Source: Ectobacillus sp048976805 (GTDB lineage: Bacteria > Bacillota > Bacilli > Bacillales > Bacillaceae_G). From it: a DNA stretch of 64,000 nucleotides. A program made the position numbers and the translations under genes. The stretch lies in contig JBHGUR010000074.1 in NCBI GenBank assembly GCA_048976805.1, positions 14,883 through 78,882 on the forward strand, given 5' to 3'. How positions within the stretch are numbered: the stretch's first letter is position 1; every line of letters starts with the position of its first letter. Of this stretch, positions 1 to 8,563 are shown in pieces. The notes under the pieces are model-generated. The model was not told where the DNA came from. It did no database searches and saw only the letters and a list, made by a program, of their open reading frames with translations.

Positions 1-632
1 GCTTCCCCATCTGTAAGCAAAAATTCATCAAACGTGCGCTGTAATCCAGAAATGCCGATTGGGGTCGTTTTCGTTATTTTTCCTTGCTTCAGCTTATCTC
101 CGTACCGCTTTTCCAGCTCCATCGCATTTTCTCCGGTCAAGCCAATTAAATGCTCCGCTAGCGCCTGTTCTCCTTTTACCCGGGCGTTGGCCGCCACTAC
201 ACCGGGAATGCCAAGCTCATTAATTGCTTTCATTTGCTTTTCAGTGAGTCGCATCGCCTTGCCTTCCTTTTGAAAAACAAACGGTGCATCCGCCCGCCGA
301 ATCTGTTCTGTAAACTCTGAAACATCTGTATCCAATATGTGCGCTACCTTTTGCCGAGGCCACTGCATATTGGTAAGAAACGGAAATAAAATCAAACTTG
401 GATGATAATCATCTGTTAACGCCTCTCCGTTTCGATCCGTAAATCTTCCTCTGCCGTCATCGAGCACAACCGTATGCGTGCGCTGTGCAACGCTTTTTTC
501 CAGTAAATTAATATGCCGATCTGAAAACGACTCCGTCGCGATTAATTGAAGCTGCATTAATCTGCCCATCAATAATAGTATTATCCCCACAAAGCAAACA
601 AGAACAGCAATTGCACGTTTTCTCCATTTCAT
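1..632 (-). CDS. pbpI: Class B penicillin-binding protein, N-terminal part (PbpI/YrrR-like); runs off the window
   Basis: The reading frame is open from an ATG at 632 to the window edge, so about 210 N-terminal residues are visible. Residues 1-8 are basic (MKWRKRAI), followed by one hydrophobic membrane anchor to about residue 22. A class B PBP pedestal region follows, with a DGRG...DRNGEAL motif near residues 60-72 and GISGLQR near the edge. The transpeptidase domain with its SxxK serine lies outside. In B. subtilis pbpI (yrrR) follows greA-yrrS; here no yrrS-like gene intervenes. The ribosome site AGGTG lies inside the hairpin at 641-668. Family assignment is sound; the exact orthologue rests on synteny and remembered sequence. 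Confidence 0.82.
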   Translation of the reverse strand, partial: MKWRKRAIAVLVCFVGIILLLMGRLMQLQLIATESFSDRHINLLEKSVAQRTHTVVLDDGRGRFTDRNGEALTDDYHPSLILFPFLTNMQWPRQKVAHILDTDVSEFTEQIRRADAPFVFQKEGKAMRLTEKQMKAINELGIPGVVAANARVKGEQALAEHLIGLTGENAMELEKRYGDKLKQGKITKTTPIGISGLQRTFDEFLLTDGE

Positions 633-634
633 AC

Positions 635-672
635 AAAAAACACCTCGTCTTACAGTTTCGACGAGGTGTTAT
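635..672 (-). terminator. Hairpin downstream of greA whose 3' arm holds the pbpI ribosome site
   Basis: CACCTCGTC (641-649) and GACGAGGTG (660-668) form a perfect 9-bp stem with a 10-base loop. On the minus strand it is followed by six T residues and, three bases later, the pbpI start codon. AGGTG, the only plausible ribosome site of pbpI, is part of the stem. Confidence 0.8.
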
Positions 673-734
673 ATATTTCATACATCATATTATACATGAA
701 GTTTACCTGTTTTCCTCAAAAAGGAACCATGCAT

Positions 735-1211
735 TTAGCTTACGGAAACAATCCTTACGCGCATATCCCCGCCCGGCGTCTGTACAGTAACTTCATCTCC
801 GACTTGTTTGCCAAGAAGCGTTTTGGCGATTGGAGAGTCGTTTGAAATTTTCCCTTCAAACGGATCTGCTTCCGCGCTTCCCACAATTGTGTAAGTTTCT
901 TCATCTCCATCCGGCAGCTCGACAAACGTAACCTTTTTCCCTAATGTTACCGTTGTGGAGTTTGCCGCATCTTCTTCAATGATAACCGCATTGCGGATCA
1001 TATTTTCAATTTGCGTAATGCGCCCTTCTACGAATGCTTGTTCATCTTTTGCCGCATCGTACTCAGAGTTCTCGGAAAGGTCGCCGAAGCTGCGCGCAAT
1101 TTTAATGCGCTCTACAACTTCTTTACGCTTTACCGTTTTTAAATATTCTAGTTCTTGCTCAAGCTTTTCTTTACCCGCCTGAGTCATTGGATATGTTTTT
1201 TCTATTGCCAT
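735..1211 (-). CDS. greA: Transcription elongation factor GreA
   Basis: 158 residues, the normal GreA length. GreA enters the secondary channel of stalled RNA polymerase and promotes cleavage of the backtracked transcript. The N-terminal coiled coil (residues about 5-75) contains MTQAGKEKLEQELEYLK and the acidic tip region SFGDLSENSEYDAAKDEQ. The C-terminal FKBP-like domain follows and ends in VRIVSVS. The start was placed at MAIEKTYP because GGAGTG lies just upstream; a longer frame would add nine residues that cover this ribosome site. It lies downstream of udk on the same strand. Confidence 0.97.
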   Translation of the reverse strand: MAIEKTYPMTQAGKEKLEQELEYLKTVKRKEVVERIKIARSFGDLSENSEYDAAKDEQAFVEGRITQIENMIRNAVIIEEDAANSTTVTLGKKVTFVELPDGDEETYTIVGSAEADPFEGKISNDSPIAKTLLGKQVGDEVTVQTPGGDMRVRIVSVS

Positions 1212-1273
1212 GTTTTCCACTCCTTTTCTGTCTGCCAATCCCCCGCCACGAGGAGCCTACTATATAAAGATGT

Positions 1274-1295
1274 CCTCACCTGGCACCAGGTGAGG
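1274..1295. repeat. Perfect 10-bp inverted repeat between udk and greA
   Basis: CCTCACCTGG and CCAGGTGAGG are separated by only CA. No T-run follows on either strand, so it is not a standard intrinsic terminator. It lies in the leader of greA, about 60 bases upstream of its start, and could be an operator or an RNA processing hairpin. It is unlike the other hairpins in the window. Confidence 0.6.
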
Positions 1296-1364
1296 CTGCA
1301 TGTTCCATTGTATTCGCTAGGAAGAGAAAAAATCCCTTCTCTATCGACGTCTTTTTCTATGCTA

Positions 1365-2003
1365 TTACAAAATCACTTTTTCTTCAAGGATTGTGCCAAT
1401 TTTTGTGACCATTATATCGATAGCAACATGGTTTTGGCCGCCCTCCGGGATAATAATATCGGCATAACGCTTGGATGGCTCAATAAATTGGTTATGCATC
1501 GGACGGACAACATTTACGTACTGCTCAATTACTGATTCCATCGTGCGGCCGCGCTCTTGAATATCGCGCTGCATACGGCGCAAAATGCGAATATCCGCGT
1601 CCGTATCCACAAACAGCTTAATATCCATCAAGTCGCGCAGACGCTTATCTTCCAAAACAAGAATGCCCTCTAAAATAATAACATCCTTTGGCTCAACAAA
1701 AATGACTTCCTGCGAGCGCGTATGCAACTTATAATCGTAAACCGGTTTTTCAATCGGCCTATACTGAAGAAGCTCTTTAATATGCTCAATTAACAGATCA
1801 TTGTCAAACGCCAGCGGATGGTCATAATTTGTTTTCAGGCGCTCTTCAAGCGGCAGGTCGCTTTGGTCCTTATAGTAATAATCCTGTTCCAGCATTAAAA
1901 TAGAATGACCTTGAAAATGGTCGAAAATTGCTTTTGTCACACTCGTTTTGCCTGATCCAGAGCCCCCGGCAATCCCGATGACAACGGGCTTTTTCTTCCC
2001 CAT
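1365..2003 (-). CDS. udk: Uridine/cytidine kinase
   Basis: 212 residues, close to the usual length of about 210. The enzyme phosphorylates uridine and cytidine to UMP and CMP in pyrimidine salvage. The Walker A loop GIAGGSGSGKTS is at residues 9-20. LEQDYYYKD (about 38-46) and YDHPLAFDND (about 60-69) are family motifs for nucleoside binding, and VIILEGILVLED holds the Walker B-like strand. The gene lies 17 bases downstream of trhP2, in line with the B. subtilis yrrM-yrrN-yrrO-udk order, and is probably in the same transcript. Confidence 0.97.
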   Translation of the reverse strand: MGKKKPVVIGIAGGSGSGKTSVTKAIFDHFQGHSILMLEQDYYYKDQSDLPLEERLKTNYDHPLAFDNDLLIEHIKELLQYRPIEKPVYDYKLHTRSQEVIFVEPKDVIILEGILVLEDKRLRDLMDIKLFVDTDADIRILRRMQRDIQERGRTMESVIEQYVNVVRPMHNQFIEPSKRYADIIIPEGGQNHVAIDIMVTKIGTILEEKVIL

Positions 2004-2020
2004 AGTACTACCACGCTTTC

Positions 2021-3304
2021 TTATTGAAGTATTCTTTTTCTCATCATGTTGTAAGGGTATACCGGCTTTTCAACTTTTATTTTGACAATTTGCAAAGGAT
2101 GTCTTGCCGCCTCCAATTTATTTCCGTCTTCATCCCAAATCGCTTCTACTGTTTGGGTAAAGTTTTCGATTTCCGGCCCGAAAAATTCCACCTGCTGTCC
2201 CGGTTTAAAATGGTTGCGCTGTTGAATTGTCGCAATTTGTGTTTCCGGATTGTAATCAAGAACTAAGCCTACAAAGTCGTAAGTTGTTTTTTTACTATGA
2301 TTTCCATACATCTGCTCTTGATACCCTGGAACTCCTTCAAAGAAAGCAGGAGCTGTATCGCGGTTCGCGCATTTGTCCAGTTCTTCAATCCATTCCGGCT
2401 TGAACACAAAGTTGTCCGGGTCAGCGCAATATGCATCAATTACTTTGCGGTATACACTTACAACCGTTGCTATATAGTGGATGGATTTCATGCGGCCTTC
2501 AATTTTTAGGCTGTCGATGCCTAGTTCAATCATTTTCGGAATCGATTCTATAAGCGTTAAATCTTTCGGACTCATCGCAAATGGCGCATCGCTTTCATCA
2601 AACAACGCCACTTCAGCTGCACTTTTATCTTGTGACGTCGTCTGAATTAAATCGTAATCCCAGCGGCACGATTGGCAGCAGCCGCCGCGGTTGGAATCGC
2701 GCGCCGTCATATGGTTGCTGAGCGTACATCTTCCGGAATAAGCGATACACATCGCTCCGTGAATGAAGGCTTCGATTTCAATATCAACCTTCTCTTTAAT
2801 TTCTTTCATTTCCTCATAGCTAACCTCGCGCGCCAAAACAAGGCGTTCTAATCCTTCCTCTTTCCAATATTGAGCTGCTTTCCAGTTTGACAATGACTGC
2901 TGCGTGCTTAAATGAATTTCAAGGGAAGGAGCTGCCTTCTTGCATGTTTCAATAATGAGCGGGTCAGCTACGATAATTCCTGTTACACCGGCACGTTCAA
3001 TGCCTTGCAAATATTCTTCCAGCCCGTCCATATTTTCATTATGTGCAAAAATGTTTGTCGTCACGTAAATTTTTGCTCCATACTTATTGGCAAATTGCAC
3101 GCCGTCCGCCATTTCCTCAAGCGTAAAGTTATCGGCATTAGAACGAAGCCCAAACTCTTGTCCGCCGATAAATACAGCGTCCGCTCCGTAATGAACTGCA
3201 ATTTTCAATTTTTCCAGGTTGCCTGCCGGCGCCAACAGCTCCGGCTTTTTCACGATTACCCGTTTTCCATTAATTACACGTGAAATTTCTTTAACAGCCA
3301 TCAT
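2021..3304 (-). CDS. trhP2: tRNA 5-hydroxyuridine synthesis protein TrhP2, peptidase U32 family (YrrO)
   Basis: 427 residues, with the U32 signature pattern KPELLAPAGN at the N-terminus and EAFIHGAMCIAYSGRC...NRGGC near residues 180-210, including the cysteines expected for a metal or iron-sulfur site. Published work on B. subtilis YrrN/YrrO assigns these proteins to hydroxylation of U34 in tRNA using prephenate. AAAGGAGG precedes two adjacent ATG codons (3304 and 3301); spacing fits either, so the start may be one residue shorter. It lies 13 bases downstream of its smaller paralogue, matching the paired TrhP1/TrhP2 arrangement. Confidence 0.92.
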   Translation of the reverse strand: MMAVKEISRVINGKRVIVKKPELLAPAGNLEKLKIAVHYGADAVFIGGQEFGLRSNADNFTLEEMADGVQFANKYGAKIYVTTNIFAHNENMDGLEEYLQGIERAGVTGIIVADPLIIETCKKAAPSLEIHLSTQQSLSNWKAAQYWKEEGLERLVLAREVSYEEMKEIKEKVDIEIEAFIHGAMCIAYSGRCTLSNHMTARDSNRGGCCQSCRWDYDLIQTTSQDKSAAEVALFDESDAPFAMSPKDLTLIESIPKMIELGIDSLKIEGRMKSIHYIATVVSVYRKVIDAYCADPDNFVFKPEWIEELDKCANRDTAPAFFEGVPGYQEQMYGNHSKKTTYDFVGLVLDYNPETQIATIQQRNHFKPGQQVEFFGPEIENFTQTVEAIWDEDGNKLEAARHPLQIVKIKVEKPVYPYNMMRKRILQ

Positions 3305-3317
3305 TTCAGCCTCCTTT

Positions 3318-4247
3318 TTAATATACTGTTTCTTTATAGAAGAAGCCGGTATCCAACGGACGGTTTACCGGTTGCATATCTTCGATTTCCTTATAAAGCT
3401 CATCCTTCACTTCATAGTACGTGTCTCGGTCTTCTGCGCATAAATCAATGGCTTTACGGTATTTTTTCGTTACTTCAATAATGTATTCGGAGCTTTTTAG
3501 GACGCCGTCGATTTTAAAAGCATCGATTCCGCCGTCAATTAATTCTTCAAGCTCATCTATCATGCAAATATCATTTGGGCTCATAATATGCGTGCCATTG
3601 GCATCTTCAAATATAGGATATTTGTTATTGCGTTCTTTATCATAAAGGAACATATTTTCCTCATATTTTTTCTTTTCAATTTCCATCACACGGCCTTGGT
3701 ATTCAAAATAATTGCCGATTAGAGAACGCTTCGACTGGAACATCGCAGTCATGCCGTGAACCTGTACCTCAATTTCCACTTTTGCGTTTTCTTTAATTTC
3801 TAAAACGGCATCGAGGCTCAATTCACGGGCCAAAACAGCGCGCTTTGCTCCTTTGCGCCCCCAATAATTGCATGTGAACCAGTTTGTCGCCGTTGTTTCC
3901 GTATTCCAATGCAGCTTCATATTAGGGGCTACCTCGCGTACCGTCATTAAAACAGCCGGGTCGCCAAAGACGATGGCATCCACTTCCGCCTCTTTTAAAA
4001 ACTTCACATAATCTGTTAGCTCATCTACTTTTTCATTATGAAACAGTGCATTCATTGCCGCGTACACTTTTATATTATGGCGATGGGCGCTTTCCACCGC
4101 TCTTTTTACGTCATCGCGGGAAAATTCGCCTGCCAGGCGCAGGCCGAATTTTTGCTCTCCAATGATAACGGCATCCGCTCCCGCTTTGGCAAGCGCTTCT
4201 ATATCCTCTACCGTTTTCGGCGTTACTAACAATTCAGGTTTTTTCAA
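3318..4247 (-). CDS. trhP1: tRNA 5-hydroxyuridine synthesis protein TrhP1, peptidase U32 family (YrrN)
   Basis: 309 residues. It starts KKPELLVTPKTVEDIEALAK and carries the U32 core EIEVQVHGMTAMFQSKRSLIGNYF, but lacks the cysteine cluster and C-terminal extension of TrhP2. This agrees with the short YrrN-type partner. The start codon is TTG, preceded by GGGGTGA seven bases away; that ribosome site overlaps the end of trmR, suggesting coupled translation. The two paralogues probably act as a complex on tRNA, an inference from the B. subtilis genetics. Confidence 0.9.
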   Translation of the reverse strand: MKKPELLVTPKTVEDIEALAKAGADAVIIGEQKFGLRLAGEFSRDDVKRAVESAHRHNIKVYAAMNALFHNEKVDELTDYVKFLKEAEVDAIVFGDPAVLMTVREVAPNMKLHWNTETTATNWFTCNYWGRKGAKRAVLARELSLDAVLEIKENAKVEIEVQVHGMTAMFQSKRSLIGNYFEYQGRVMEIEKKKYEENMFLYDKERNNKYPIFEDANGTHIMSPNDICMIDELEELIDGGIDAFKIDGVLKSSEYIIEVTKKYRKAIDLCAEDRDTYYEVKDELYKEIEDMQPVNRPLDTGFFYKETVY

Positions 4248-4253
4248 ATCCGT

Positions 4254-4895
4254 TCACCCCTTCTTTTTACTAACCGCCACTCCGTCTCCAATCGGAAAAA
4301 TCGCCGTATCGTAGCCGGAATGTCCCATTAACCATTCATTATAGGTTTTTATCTTTTTAACTAAACTGCGTATCCGTTTATTTTCAATTGTTTCTTCCGC
4401 TACCAGCCCGCGGAATAACACATTGTCTGTAATAATGACGCCCTTTTCGTTCAACAGCGGCTCATACAGCTCAAAAAAGCGCTGATATTGCCCTTTTGCC
4501 GCATCAATGAAAATCATGTCAAATGTGCCGTATTTTTTTACTTCGTCCGCTGCTTCCAGCGCATCCCCAAAAATAAGGGAAATCCGCTCTTCTACACCGG
4601 ATTGTTGTATATAAGCAACAGCTTTTTCATAACGCTCTACATCGCGTTCAATCGTGACAATATGCGCATTTGGAACAGCCTTTGCCATCCGGATGCCCGA
4701 GTATCCAATCGCCGCGCCAATTTCCAAAATGGACTTCGGTTCAACAAGCCGGAGCATTTGGAGCATAAATTCCATTCCTAAACGATCCATAATCGGTACT
4801 TCATGCTCGCTTGCATATTGCTCCATCTCAAGAAGCAACTGATCATCTTGCCGGTGAAAAGAAAGTAAATATTGCGCTATCGCAGTGTGTTCCAT
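4254..4895 (-). CDS. trmR: tRNA 5-hydroxyuridine methyltransferase TrmR (YrrM)
   Basis: 213 residues, near the 217 of B. subtilis YrrM. It is an O-methyltransferase of the class I SAM fold: ILEIGAAIGYSGIRMA (about 56-71) is the SAM loop, IVTIERD is motif II, and FDMIFIDAAKGQYQRFFE (about 122-139) carries the metal-binding aspartate. The family methylates 5-hydroxyuridine at tRNA position 34 to 5-methoxyuridine, using the product of TrhP1/TrhP2 made by the next two genes. The start at 4895 follows AAAGGAGG at good spacing; the frame stays open further upstream, but that part crosses the ribosome site. Confidence 0.92.
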   Translation of the reverse strand: MEHTAIAQYLLSFHRQDDQLLLEMEQYASEHEVPIMDRLGMEFMLQMLRLVEPKSILEIGAAIGYSGIRMAKAVPNAHIVTIERDVERYEKAVAYIQQSGVEERISLIFGDALEAADEVKKYGTFDMIFIDAAKGQYQRFFELYEPLLNEKGVIITDNVLFRGLVAEETIENKRIRSLVKKIKTYNEWLMGHSGYDTAIFPIGDGVAVSKKKG

Positions 4896-5107
4896 AACCG
4901 AACCTCCTTTTTGGCAGGAGTACTTAAAGAGAGACTGCCGCTCTCTGCTATAGATAAAAGAAGAGCGCCTGAAAACAGCCGGAAATATCACCGATACGGC
5001 CGCAGAGCGCTATCGTGTACAAGCCACGCCCTATTTTTAGCTTGCACGTTCCCGTTTTATATTAAAAGCAAAAATGATGCCAGTTTTTAACCCGATATAT
5101 TTTAACA

Positions 5108-5147
5108 TAAAACAGAAAGAGATGCGAACTTTTTTGTTTCGCATCTC
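5108..5147 (-). terminator. Intrinsic terminator of mltG
   Basis: GAGATGCGAA (5119-5128) pairs with TTCGCATCTC (5138-5147). Read on the minus strand the hairpin follows the mltG stop by 12 bases and is followed by a T-rich tract. It separates mltG from the trmR-trhP1-trhP2-udk-greA genes, so the latter probably have their own promoter between 4900 and 5110. Confidence 0.85.
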
Positions 5148-5159
5148 CTTTTCCCCATA

Positions 5160-6242
5160 CTATGGCTGATTCATAATATATTTTGCTTTCAATGCATTAT
5201 GCTCCTCAAGCGTTCTCGCGTAAAAGACTTCCCCGCTCGGCGCGGCGAGAAAATAGTAATAATCCGTTTGCGCTGGCTCAACTGCCGCTTTCATCGACTG
5301 ATCTCCCGCGTTGGCAATCGGCCCGACCGGCAGCCCTTTTACTTTATACGTGTTATACGGAGAATCTACTTTTAAATCTGCGTATAGCACACGTTCCTTG
5401 TGTTTGCCTAGCGCATAGAGCACAGTTGGGTCAGTTTGCAGCGGCATGTCCGCCTTCAGCCGATTATAAAAGACACTGGCAATTTTTTGCCGGTCTGTAT
5501 ATCCTGTCGCTTCTTCTTCAATTAAAGAAGCTATTGTAATAAATTGGTGAACATCGAGCTGCCGCTGTTTCATAAGCGCCTCATATTTTTGCACATGTTC
5601 ATTTGTTTTCTCAAGCATCGGCTTTATAATTTCTTCTAATGTGTAAGATTTTTCATGGTACGAATACGTTGCCGGATATAAATAACCTTCTAGCGGATAT
5701 TTAACTTGTTCATTTAAGATTTTATCGGTAAGCAGCCGCGGATACTGCGAACGCAATCTTGCAATAAATGCTTGATCATTTAACTGGCGCAGTATGTCAT
5801 CTTTATTAAGATTAAATTCTGCAGCAATCATATTGGTGATTTCAACAAGCTGGGAGCCTTCCGGAATAGACACCTTAAAACGGACCGGATTATACACCTT
5901 GCCCTCTGTTAGCTGGTCGGCAACCTGTTTCATGCTCATAGATGGCCCGAGTAAATATGTGCCGGCCTGCAATCCCCTTTTATAAGTTGTTTTTACATAA
6001 TATTGAAAAACAGTTCCGCTTTTGATAACTCCTTTTTCTTCCAGAAGATTTCCGATTCCTGCTGTTGAAGTACCCGGTTCAATCGTAACCTCCACTTTTT
6101 TCTTGCTGCTTTTATCAAGGGGCTGTAAAGCGGAAGCCACGTATGCGTATCCAAAAACGCCAATAAAAAGCATCGTCAAAATAACGGCTGCGATGCGCCT
6201 TCTTCGTTTTTTCTTTCTCCGTTGTTCGTTCCAATCTATCAT
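5160..6242 (-). CDS. mltG: Endolytic peptidoglycan transglycosylase MltG (YceG-like, YrrL)
   Basis: 360 residues, the usual length. A short basic cytoplasmic stretch (NEQRRKKKRRRR) precedes one membrane anchor at about residues 18-36. The extracellular YceG domain follows, with the catalytic glutamate in ITIASLIEEEATG (about residue 217) and LQTDPTVLYALG, VKGLPVGPIANAG and YYYFLA as conserved blocks. The family cleaves nascent glycan strands and sets their length. The ATG at 6242 was chosen because GGAGG lies about 11 bases upstream; an earlier in-frame GTG lies within the ribosome site itself. It is one of the best conserved genes in the window. Confidence 0.96.
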   Translation of the reverse strand: MIDWNEQRRKKKRRRRIAAVILTMLFIGVFGYAYVASALQPLDKSSKKKVEVTIEPGTSTAGIGNLLEEKGVIKSGTVFQYYVKTTYKRGLQAGTYLLGPSMSMKQVADQLTEGKVYNPVRFKVSIPEGSQLVEITNMIAAEFNLNKDDILRQLNDQAFIARLRSQYPRLLTDKILNEQVKYPLEGYLYPATYSYHEKSYTLEEIIKPMLEKTNEHVQKYEALMKQRQLDVHQFITIASLIEEEATGYTDRQKIASVFYNRLKADMPLQTDPTVLYALGKHKERVLYADLKVDSPYNTYKVKGLPVGPIANAGDQSMKAAVEPAQTDYYYFLAAPSGEVFYARTLEEHNALKAKYIMNQP

Positions 6243-6263
6243 GAACAGCAATTCCCTCCTCAC

Positions 6264-6437
6264 ATAGTTCGTATTATACTATAAAAATAGCCGGCTTCGA
6301 CAATAAAGAAAACTCGCCGATTGGCGAGCCTGTAAAGGCGAAGAAAGAGACGTAGTTGCACTTATACTTTGTTCCTAAAATTGGCCGCTGCGTCGAATTC
6401 TCTTCTTTGCTGCCAATTTATACTTTCCTAAAGTATA
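6264..6437. other. Intergenic stretch between mltG and the first family A repeat
   Basis: The only structure seen is a small inverted repeat, CTCGCC (6313-6318) and GGCGAG (6323-6328). No open frame with a ribosome site was found. The mltG promoter should lie here on the minus strand, but I could not identify a convincing -35/-10 pair. Confidence 0.4.
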
Positions 6438-6582
6438 GGCTCTATTAAACTTGATTGTTGATGTTCCACTACAGGCGGACGCTTTTTGCGGGCGGGGCCG
6501 AGCCGCTTTTCCCGTTGGAGTGGCCGCCTTTCGTTCCCAATCAACAAATCAATCCAAATCAACATTAGCCTTTAACAGAGCC
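6438..6582 (-). repeat. Family A repeat, copy A1, full length (145 bp)
   Basis: Its ends are GGCTCTATTAAA and TTTAACAGAGCC, forming a 12-bp terminal inverted repeat with one mismatch. The interior carries the blocks CCACTACAGGCGGACGC and GCCGCCTTTCGTTCCCAA that recur in all copies. It is reversed relative to A5 and A7. There is no room for a transposase, so it is MITE-like. Confidence 0.85.
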
Positions 6583-6589
6583 ATAAACA

Positions 6590-6645
6590 AAAGGAGGAGG
6601 CATGCCAAAAGGCAGTGCATAGTACTGCTTTTTTGGCATGCCCCC
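6590..6645 (-). terminator. Terminator of the ABC-F gene
   Basis: GGCATGCCAAAA (6599 onward) pairs with TTTTGGCATGCC ending at 6642, extended inwards by GGCAGT and ACTGC. This strong hairpin lies 33 bases beyond the stop of the minus-strand ABC-F gene. Read on the minus strand it is followed by TCCTCCTTTTG. Confidence 0.7.
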
Positions 6646-6675
6646 TATATTTATTGTGAACTATAATCCGGCCAA

Positions 6676-8232
6676 CTAAAACACTTTAGTCGTCCAAGAC
6701 TCGCAGTTCCAAACATCTGTTACAACATCCCGGTAAAATTCAGGTTCGTGGGAGATTAAAAGCACAGTTCCTTTATAAGCTTGCAGGGCGCGCTTTAATT
6801 CATCCTTCGCCTCGACATCCAGATGGTTTGTCGGCTCGTCAAGCACAAGTACGTTCGTTTCTTTATTAATTAGCTTACATAGGCGTACCTTCGCCTTTTC
6901 GCCTCCGCTTAATACTTCAACCTTGCTTTCAATATGCTTTGTTGTAAGGCCGCATTTTGCCAAAGCGGCGCGCACTTCATATTGTGTAAAGGACGGAAAC
7001 TCATCCCATACCTCTTCAATACATGTTTTATAATTGGCAGTTTTCACTTCTTGCTCAAAATAGCCGATTTGTAAATAATCGCCAAGCTGCACCGAGCCGG
7101 AAACGGGCTTAATCATGCCGAGGATGCTTTTGAGCAATGTCGTTTTTCCGATTCCGTTTGCGCCGACAAGGGCGATTTTTTGGCCGCGTTCCATGCGTAA
7201 ATTAAGCGGCTTCGATAGCGGTTCATCGTAACCGATCACTAAATCTGCCGTTTCAAAAATGAGTTTGCTTGCCGTCCGCGCTTCTTTAAAGTTGAATTCC
7301 GGCTTCGGTTTTTCCTTCGCAAGTTCGATTACTTCCATTTTATCAAGCTTCTTTTGGCGCGACATCGCCATATTGCGGGTAGAAACGCGCGCCTTATTGC
7401 GGGCCACAAAATCCTTCAAATCGGCAATTTCCTGCTGCTGCTTTTTATATGCGGCTTCTAATTGCTGTTTTTTCACTTCATATACTTGCAGGAAGTTGTC
7501 GTAGTCGCCAACATAACGGTTCAATTCTTGATTTTCCATATGGTAGATTAAGTTAATCACACTATTTAAAAAGGGAATATCATGTGAAATGAGCACGAAG
7601 GCATTTTCGTATTCTTGCAGGTAACGTTTTAGCCATTCGATATGCTTTTCGTCCAAATAGTTTGTCGGCTCGTCTAAAAGAAGGATATCAGGCTTTTCCA
7701 ATAATAGCTTCGCAAGCAGAACCTTTGTGCGCTGCCCGCCGCTCAAGTCGTGTACATCACGGTCAAGGCCGATATCATCAAGTCCAAGGCCGCGCGCGAT
7801 TTCTTCGACTTTTGCGTCAATTACATAAAAATCGTTATTCGTCAGCGTATCTTGGATGGTTCCGACTTCCTCAAGCAGCCGCTCAAGCTCCTCAGGTGTT
7901 GCTTCTCCCATCTTTTCATACATACTGTTCATATTTGCTTCAAGGTCAAATAAATATTGAAACGCGCTCTTTAATACATCGCGGATTGTCATACCTTTTT
8001 GCAGTACAGCGTGTTGGTCCAAATAACCAACGCGCACATTTTTTGACCATTCAACTTTGCCTTCATCCGGCTCAAGTTGCCGTGTGATAATATTCATGAA
8101 CGTGGATTTCCCTTCCCCGTTCGCGCCGATTAAGCCAATATGCTCGCCTTTTAAAAGGCGGAAAGAAACATTATTAAATATAGCACGGTCGCCAAAGCCG
8201 TGGCTTAAATTTTTTACCGTTAAGATACTCAT
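6676..8232 (-). CDS. ABC-F family ATPase (YfmM-like)
   Basis: 518 residues with two ATP-binding cassettes and no membrane segments, the ABC-F layout. The first cassette has GANGEGKST (Walker A, about 35-43), LSGGQRTKVLLA and LLLDEPTNYLD. The second has GANGIGKTT, LSGGEKAKVRLC and LVLDEPTNHLD. The linker between them (about 235-315) is rich in lysine and glutamate and probably helical. Members bind the ribosomal E site and ease translation or confer antibiotic protection; which role applies here cannot be told from sequence. Length and N-terminus match B. subtilis YfmM. ATG at 8232 follows AAAGGTG; a longer frame would add 13 residues without a ribosome site. Confidence 0.9.
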   Translation of the reverse strand: MSILTVKNLSHGFGDRAIFNNVSFRLLKGEHIGLIGANGEGKSTFMNIITRQLEPDEGKVEWSKNVRVGYLDQHAVLQKGMTIRDVLKSAFQYLFDLEANMNSMYEKMGEATPEELERLLEEVGTIQDTLTNNDFYVIDAKVEEIARGLGLDDIGLDRDVHDLSGGQRTKVLLAKLLLEKPDILLLDEPTNYLDEKHIEWLKRYLQEYENAFVLISHDIPFLNSVINLIYHMENQELNRYVGDYDNFLQVYEVKKQQLEAAYKKQQQEIADLKDFVARNKARVSTRNMAMSRQKKLDKMEVIELAKEKPKPEFNFKEARTASKLIFETADLVIGYDEPLSKPLNLRMERGQKIALVGANGIGKTTLLKSILGMIKPVSGSVQLGDYLQIGYFEQEVKTANYKTCIEEVWDEFPSFTQYEVRAALAKCGLTTKHIESKVEVLSGGEKAKVRLCKLINKETNVLVLDEPTNHLDVEAKDELKRALQAYKGTVLLISHEPEFYRDVVTDVWNCESWTTKVF

Positions 8233-8563
8233 GCGTATACACCTTTTTCTAATAATATCGTTAAATTTCAAGTCATGTCCAAAACATAAGCGAAGTTCTA
8301 AATAGATTATAACGAAGTTGCTAACAGTATGAAAGGAAGAGAATTTGGAAATAGAAAGTTTTAAGGCTGGGGGTTCTTATCTTACAGGGGCTTATATGCT
8401 GAAATAATAAATGGGGTAGATATAAGGAGTTTTAAAATGGAAACAGTCTGGTATTACATAACTATTTCAATATAGAGGCCAAGGGGGAAGCATGCTTTTA
8501 TTCAATTTCGGTAGAACAAGAAGAGCTATAGGAGGAAAAATGGTAAAATAGGAGTAGTTACAT
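8233..8563. other. Divergent intergenic region with decayed coding-like sequence
   Basis: It holds the promoter side of the ABC-F gene (TATAAT on the minus strand at 8306-8311, weak -35) and the region where a DNA-binding domain would normally precede the next gene. Two short plus-strand frames with good ribosome sites end quickly. One of them, at 8540-8551, is only three codons (Met-Val-Lys) and has GGAGG before it. No intact gene was seen. Confidence 0.45.

Noticed and set aside
955..1182. Open frames opposite greA, udk, topB and other genes
   Set aside because: They are antisense shadows of well-conserved proteins, without ribosome sites or recognisable products.
4896..5110. T-box or other riboswitch in the trmR leader
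   Set aside because: The region has some GC-rich pairing but no T-box sequence or other conserved riboswitch block.
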